A stretch of DNA of 64,000 bases, from the NCBI RefSeq assembly GCF_001748245.1, contig NZ_BDFO01000001.1:1411345-1475344 (forward strand). Reading direction: 5' to 3'. This document shows, in pieces, positions 61,568 through 64,000 of the stretch; within the stretch, counting starts at the first letter, position 1; every line of letters begins with the position of its first letter. The notes under the pieces are model-generated. The model was not told the DNA's origin. It saw only the letters and a program-made list of their open reading frames with translations, and did no database searches. The stretch is from Oligoflexus tunisiensis. Its GTDB lineage: Bacteria > Bdellovibrionota_B > Oligoflexia > Oligoflexales > Oligoflexaceae. The position numbers and the translations under genes were made by a program.

Positions 61568-61672
61568 GTCGATATCCAAATGTAAAAGTTGGTCCAAGGT
61601 GGGGGAACGCGCCCCTTTTAACAGCTTTTCCCCCTTGGCCCAAGACTTTTTACGTGGGATCACGGACAAATA

Positions 61673-62068
61673 TCAGGTCCCCGAGCGGACAAATCCACAG
61701 GTCTGTGCGATCTGGTCGAGACGCCGCAGCAGCTCCGGCTCAGTTTCCTGCTCCAGGCTGCGCTGGTATGCCTTTTCGTAAATATGGTAGACCGGATCAT
61801 CCCGATCCTCGGGCGTAAAGCCGAGGTCATCCCCGGTCAGAGCGCAGACCAGCAGATAGATACGCGCCATTTCATATTTGGGAATCGCATGCTCGTGGCG
61901 TTCTGGGTCAAATTGATCAGGATTGATCCCAAAATCCTCTTCATTCAAAAGGTAGAGGGACATATTCTTCAGCACGAGGTCCAGGCCGGCCTCATGATGC
62001 TTGTACTGAGCAACCGTAATCTTTTTGACGCGGTCCTGTTCAGTCAAATCCTGGCTTTCCATGTCCAT
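61673..62068 (-). CDS. Hypothetical acidic protein upstream of purH
   Basis: A 131-residue protein from ATG 62068, which has AGGAG six bases upstream (62075-62079). Other in-frame ATGs at 62074 and 62062 are less well placed. It is acidic and helical (EMARIYLLVCALTGDDLGF, HIYEKAYQRSLEQETEPELLRRLDQIAQ), with no signal peptide or membrane segment. No family is recognised. It lies about 105 bp upstream of purH on the same strand and divergent from mnmA. Confidence 0.68.
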   Translation of the reverse strand: MDMESQDLTEQDRVKKITVAQYKHHEAGLDLVLKNMSLYLLNEEDFGINPDQFDPERHEHAIPKYEMARIYLLVCALTGDDLGFTPEDRDDPVYHIYEKAYQRSLEQETEPELLRRLDQIAQTCGFVRSGT

Positions 62069-62241
62069 GCCCATCTCCTGGTTCCGGGTTCGGCTTAACA
62101 TAGGCAACCTGTTCGCTCAGGGCAAGCGTTCAGCTGAAAACAGGGCTTTCAGACCCCGCTATTCCATGCTAAAAGGGCTGTCCTGGTGCCATAGACGGTC
62201 TCTTGGAAATTGACCGATGGATTCAGAAGGAAGTTATCTCT

Positions 62242-63297
62242 ATGAAGATCGCCATGCTGCTCTCCGGTGGTGTCGATAGTTCCGTGGCTCTGGCGGAGCT
62301 GGTGCGTGAAGATAAGCACCAGATCCAGGCCTTTTATTTAAAAATCTGGCTCGAGGATGATCTGCAGTACCTGGGGCAATGTCCCTGGGAAGAGGACCTG
62401 CAGTATGCGCAAGGTGTTTGCGATCGACTCGGCGTGCCTTTGGAAATCATCAGCCTGCAAACCGCCTACTGGGATCGGGTCGTTTCCCATTCCATTGCGG
62501 AATTGAGAGCGGGTCGGACGCCGAGTCCGGATATACTCTGCAATCAAAATGTGAAATTCGGGGCCTTCTGCGACCTCATCGATGACAGCTTTGAGCGGAT
62601 TGCCACCGGCCACTATGCACGGCAGCGCTGGCATCAGGGGCATCAGCAGCTTTTGAAGGGCGTCGATCCCATCAAGGATCAAACCTATTTCCTGTCGCGT
62701 CTCAGCCGCGCGCAACTCGATCGGGCCATGTTTCCGATTGGGCATATTCCGAAACGCGAAGTGCGGGCTTTGGCCGCGCAGTATGATCTGCCGACCCAGT
62801 CGCGCCCCGACAGTCAGGGCATCTGCTTTCTGGGAAAACTGAAATTCAGTGATTTCGTCAAAGCCCATTTGGGGGAATGGCCCGGTGATATCGTCGATAT
62901 CGCGAATGATAGGGTTCTGGGAAAGCACAAGGGCTTTTGGTTTCATACCATCGGCCAGCGCAAGGGCCTTGGTCTGAGCGGCGGTCCCTGGTTTGTGGTG
63001 CAAAAGGATCCGGTTAAGAATATTGTCTACGTATCGTCGGAAGAAGGGCGTTTGCAAAGACCGCAGCTCAACTTTACGGTCAGCAGCATGCACTGGCTGG
63101 AAGAGAAGCCGGATTTGGAACGTTTTTATACCGTGAAAATTCGTCATGGCGAACGCACCACGGAATGTCGTCTCACGGATCTCGGGGAGGGCCGCCTGGC
63201 GGTTGACCTTGGACAGCCGGATGGCGGCATCGCTCCGGGACAGTATGCGGTGATCTACGACGGTGAACTCTGTCTCGGTGCTGGTATTATCGATTAA
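62242..63297 (+). CDS. mnmA: tRNA-specific 2-thiouridylase MnmA
   Basis: A 351-residue enzyme that adds the 2-thio group to uridine 34 of certain tRNAs. The PP-loop is LLSGGVDSSVA near residue 6. The two catalytic cysteines appear in ILCNQNVKFG and SQGICFLG, so the active site is intact. GHYAR and KDQTYFL are further MnmA signatures. ATG 62242 is preferred, with AAGGA ten bases upstream; ATG 62203 would add 13 residues. The gene ends nine bases before a glycosyltransferase-like gene. Confidence 0.95.
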   Translation: MKIAMLLSGGVDSSVALAELVREDKHQIQAFYLKIWLEDDLQYLGQCPWEEDLQYAQGVCDRLGVPLEIISLQTAYWDRVVSHSIAELRAGRTPSPDILCNQNVKFGAFCDLIDDSFERIATGHYARQRWHQGHQQLLKGVDPIKDQTYFLSRLSRAQLDRAMFPIGHIPKREVRALAAQYDLPTQSRPDSQGICFLGKLKFSDFVKAHLGEWPGDIVDIANDRVLGKHKGFWFHTIGQRKGLGLSGGPWFVVQKDPVKNIVYVSSEEGRLQRPQLNFTVSSMHWLEEKPDLERFYTVKIRHGERTTECRLTDLGEGRLAVDLGQPDGGIAPGQYAVIYDGELCLGAGIID

Positions 63298-63306
63298 GGA
63301 CTGATC

Positions 63307-64000
63307 GTGGCCAAACAATTGCGCATTCTGACTTTCAATCATCATGAATCCTTTCTGAATGCCATGGCCCCGCTGGGGCACCACTTCGATATCGTCATTA
63401 AAAAAGGTCCGCTGGACCTGTCATGGAACACGGCCAATCGGCAGCCGCCGGAAAATTTCCGCCTGATCGACTTTGAAGAGGCCAGGGCGCAGTTGAAGAA
63501 GGGCGGCTACGATGCGGTCGTGGCCCATACGGTGAAGAATCTGTTCTGGCTGTTCTGGATCAACCGCGTGCTCACGATTTTTGTCGCGCATATCCCCCTC
63601 TATTGGGACCGGCCGACGCGTATTGTGAAAAGCCTGGGCAAGCTCGCCACGGTCTGGCTTTATCGCCTGACCCATCGCTTTCGCTTTGTGGCGGTCAGTG
63701 AATGGAAACGCATGACCTGGGGTTTTTCCGGGCCGGTCGTGCGATTCTTTCCGGTGCCGTTTCCTCCGGACTTGTTAGCGCCAGAGAAAAGCAAGGGTGT
63801 GGTGCCGGTCGTGGTCGGCAACGCTATTGCCGCGCGCGGCCGGGAACTCGGCTGGGATCTTCTGGGGCCGCTCCTGCGGGAATTTCCGATTCGCGTTCTG
63901 GGGCGCAATCCCGAGATTCCCGTTGCGGTGGCACCTCAAACCTATGCGGAGTTCATTCGCCTTTTTTCATCCGCACACTTCTATGTGTATACGATTCAGC
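63307..64000 (+). CDS. Glycosyltransferase-like protein (3' end outside window)
   Basis: About 231 codons are visible from GTG 63307 before the right edge. The N-terminal part (LRILTFNHHESFLNAMAPLG, then KGGYDAVVAHTVKN) and the domain junction RFVAVSEWKRMTWG resemble the N-terminal half of GT-B glycosyltransferases, with a likely donor domain beginning at VPVVVGNAIAARGREL. The substrate cannot be told. No signal peptide is seen, so it is likely cytoplasmic. It probably shares the mnmA transcript. Confidence 0.7.
   Translation, partial: MAKQLRILTFNHHESFLNAMAPLGHHFDIVIKKGPLDLSWNTANRQPPENFRLIDFEEARAQLKKGGYDAVVAHTVKNLFWLFWINRVLTIFVAHIPLYWDRPTRIVKSLGKLATVWLYRLTHRFRFVAVSEWKRMTWGFSGPVVRFFPVPFPPDLLAPEKSKGVVPVVVGNAIAARGRELGWDLLGPLLREFPIRVLGRNPEIPVAVAPQTYAEFIRLFSSAHFYVYTIQ

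Overview
The window is a moderately GC-rich, densely coded stretch of a Gram-negative chromosome. It carries a complete type II secretion operon with a secretin, several lipoprotein signal sequences and outer-membrane-barrel-like proteins. The EF-G belongs to the mitochondrial EFG1-like class, and there is a long PrkA and a 7TM-DISM kinase. From this mix I infer a Bdellovibrionota/Oligoflexia-like or related former-deltaproteobacterial organism. That placement is an inference; no rRNA or tRNA gene lies in the window to confirm it.

Layout. 1-6.8 kb: housekeeping genes, namely dnaG (cut by the left edge), a secreted unknown, yajQ, ychF with a coupled unknown, an enoyl-CoA hydratase-family gene and a shikimate kinase. 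7.0-22.6 kb: thirteen co-directional type II secretion genes in the order C-like, C-like, D, E, F, G, H, I, J, K, L, M, N, closed by a hairpin. The two tandem GspC-like genes are the unusual feature. 22.8-26.5 kb: a coiled-coil protein, a glycosyltransferase-TPR fusion, an unknown and a lipoprotein, all tightly spaced. 26.5-30 kb: a periplasmic binding-protein-like gene, a 58-residue gene and fusA. 30-37 kb: envelope and secreted proteins, a DUF2797-like zinc protein, a secreted alpha/beta hydrolase and a cysteine synthase-like enzyme behind a roughly 600-bp non-coding stretch with dyad symmetries.

37-43 kb: a 7TM-DISM/Hpt/CheA-like kinase and a HelD-like helicase. 43-47 kb: a minus-strand lipid cluster reading FabL-like enoyl reductase, FabZ-like dehydratase, ketoacyl synthase, atypical ACP, terminator, PlsC-like acyltransferase and phosphopantetheinyl transferase. 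It supplies the carrier, its activating enzyme, three of the four elongation-cycle activities and a possible acyl-transfer step; no ketoreductase or malonyl transferase is present. 47.5-50.2 kb: a divergent PRPP synthetase, a barrel-like protein, a winged-helix protein and infC without rpmI/rplT beside it. 50.3-56 kb: a cysteine-cluster protein, PrkA and a divergent PIN-PhoH protein. 56-60 kb: a lipoprotein and a trypsin-like protease fused to leucine-rich repeats. 60-64 kb: purH with a tandemly duplicated 3' end, an unknown, mnmA, and a glycosyltransferase-like gene cut by the right edge.

I see no CRISPR array, insertion sequence, prophage or integrase. The most distinctive items are the double-GspC secretion operon, the small fatty-acid cluster with its non-canonical ACP, the protease-LRR fusion and the EFG1-type EF-G.
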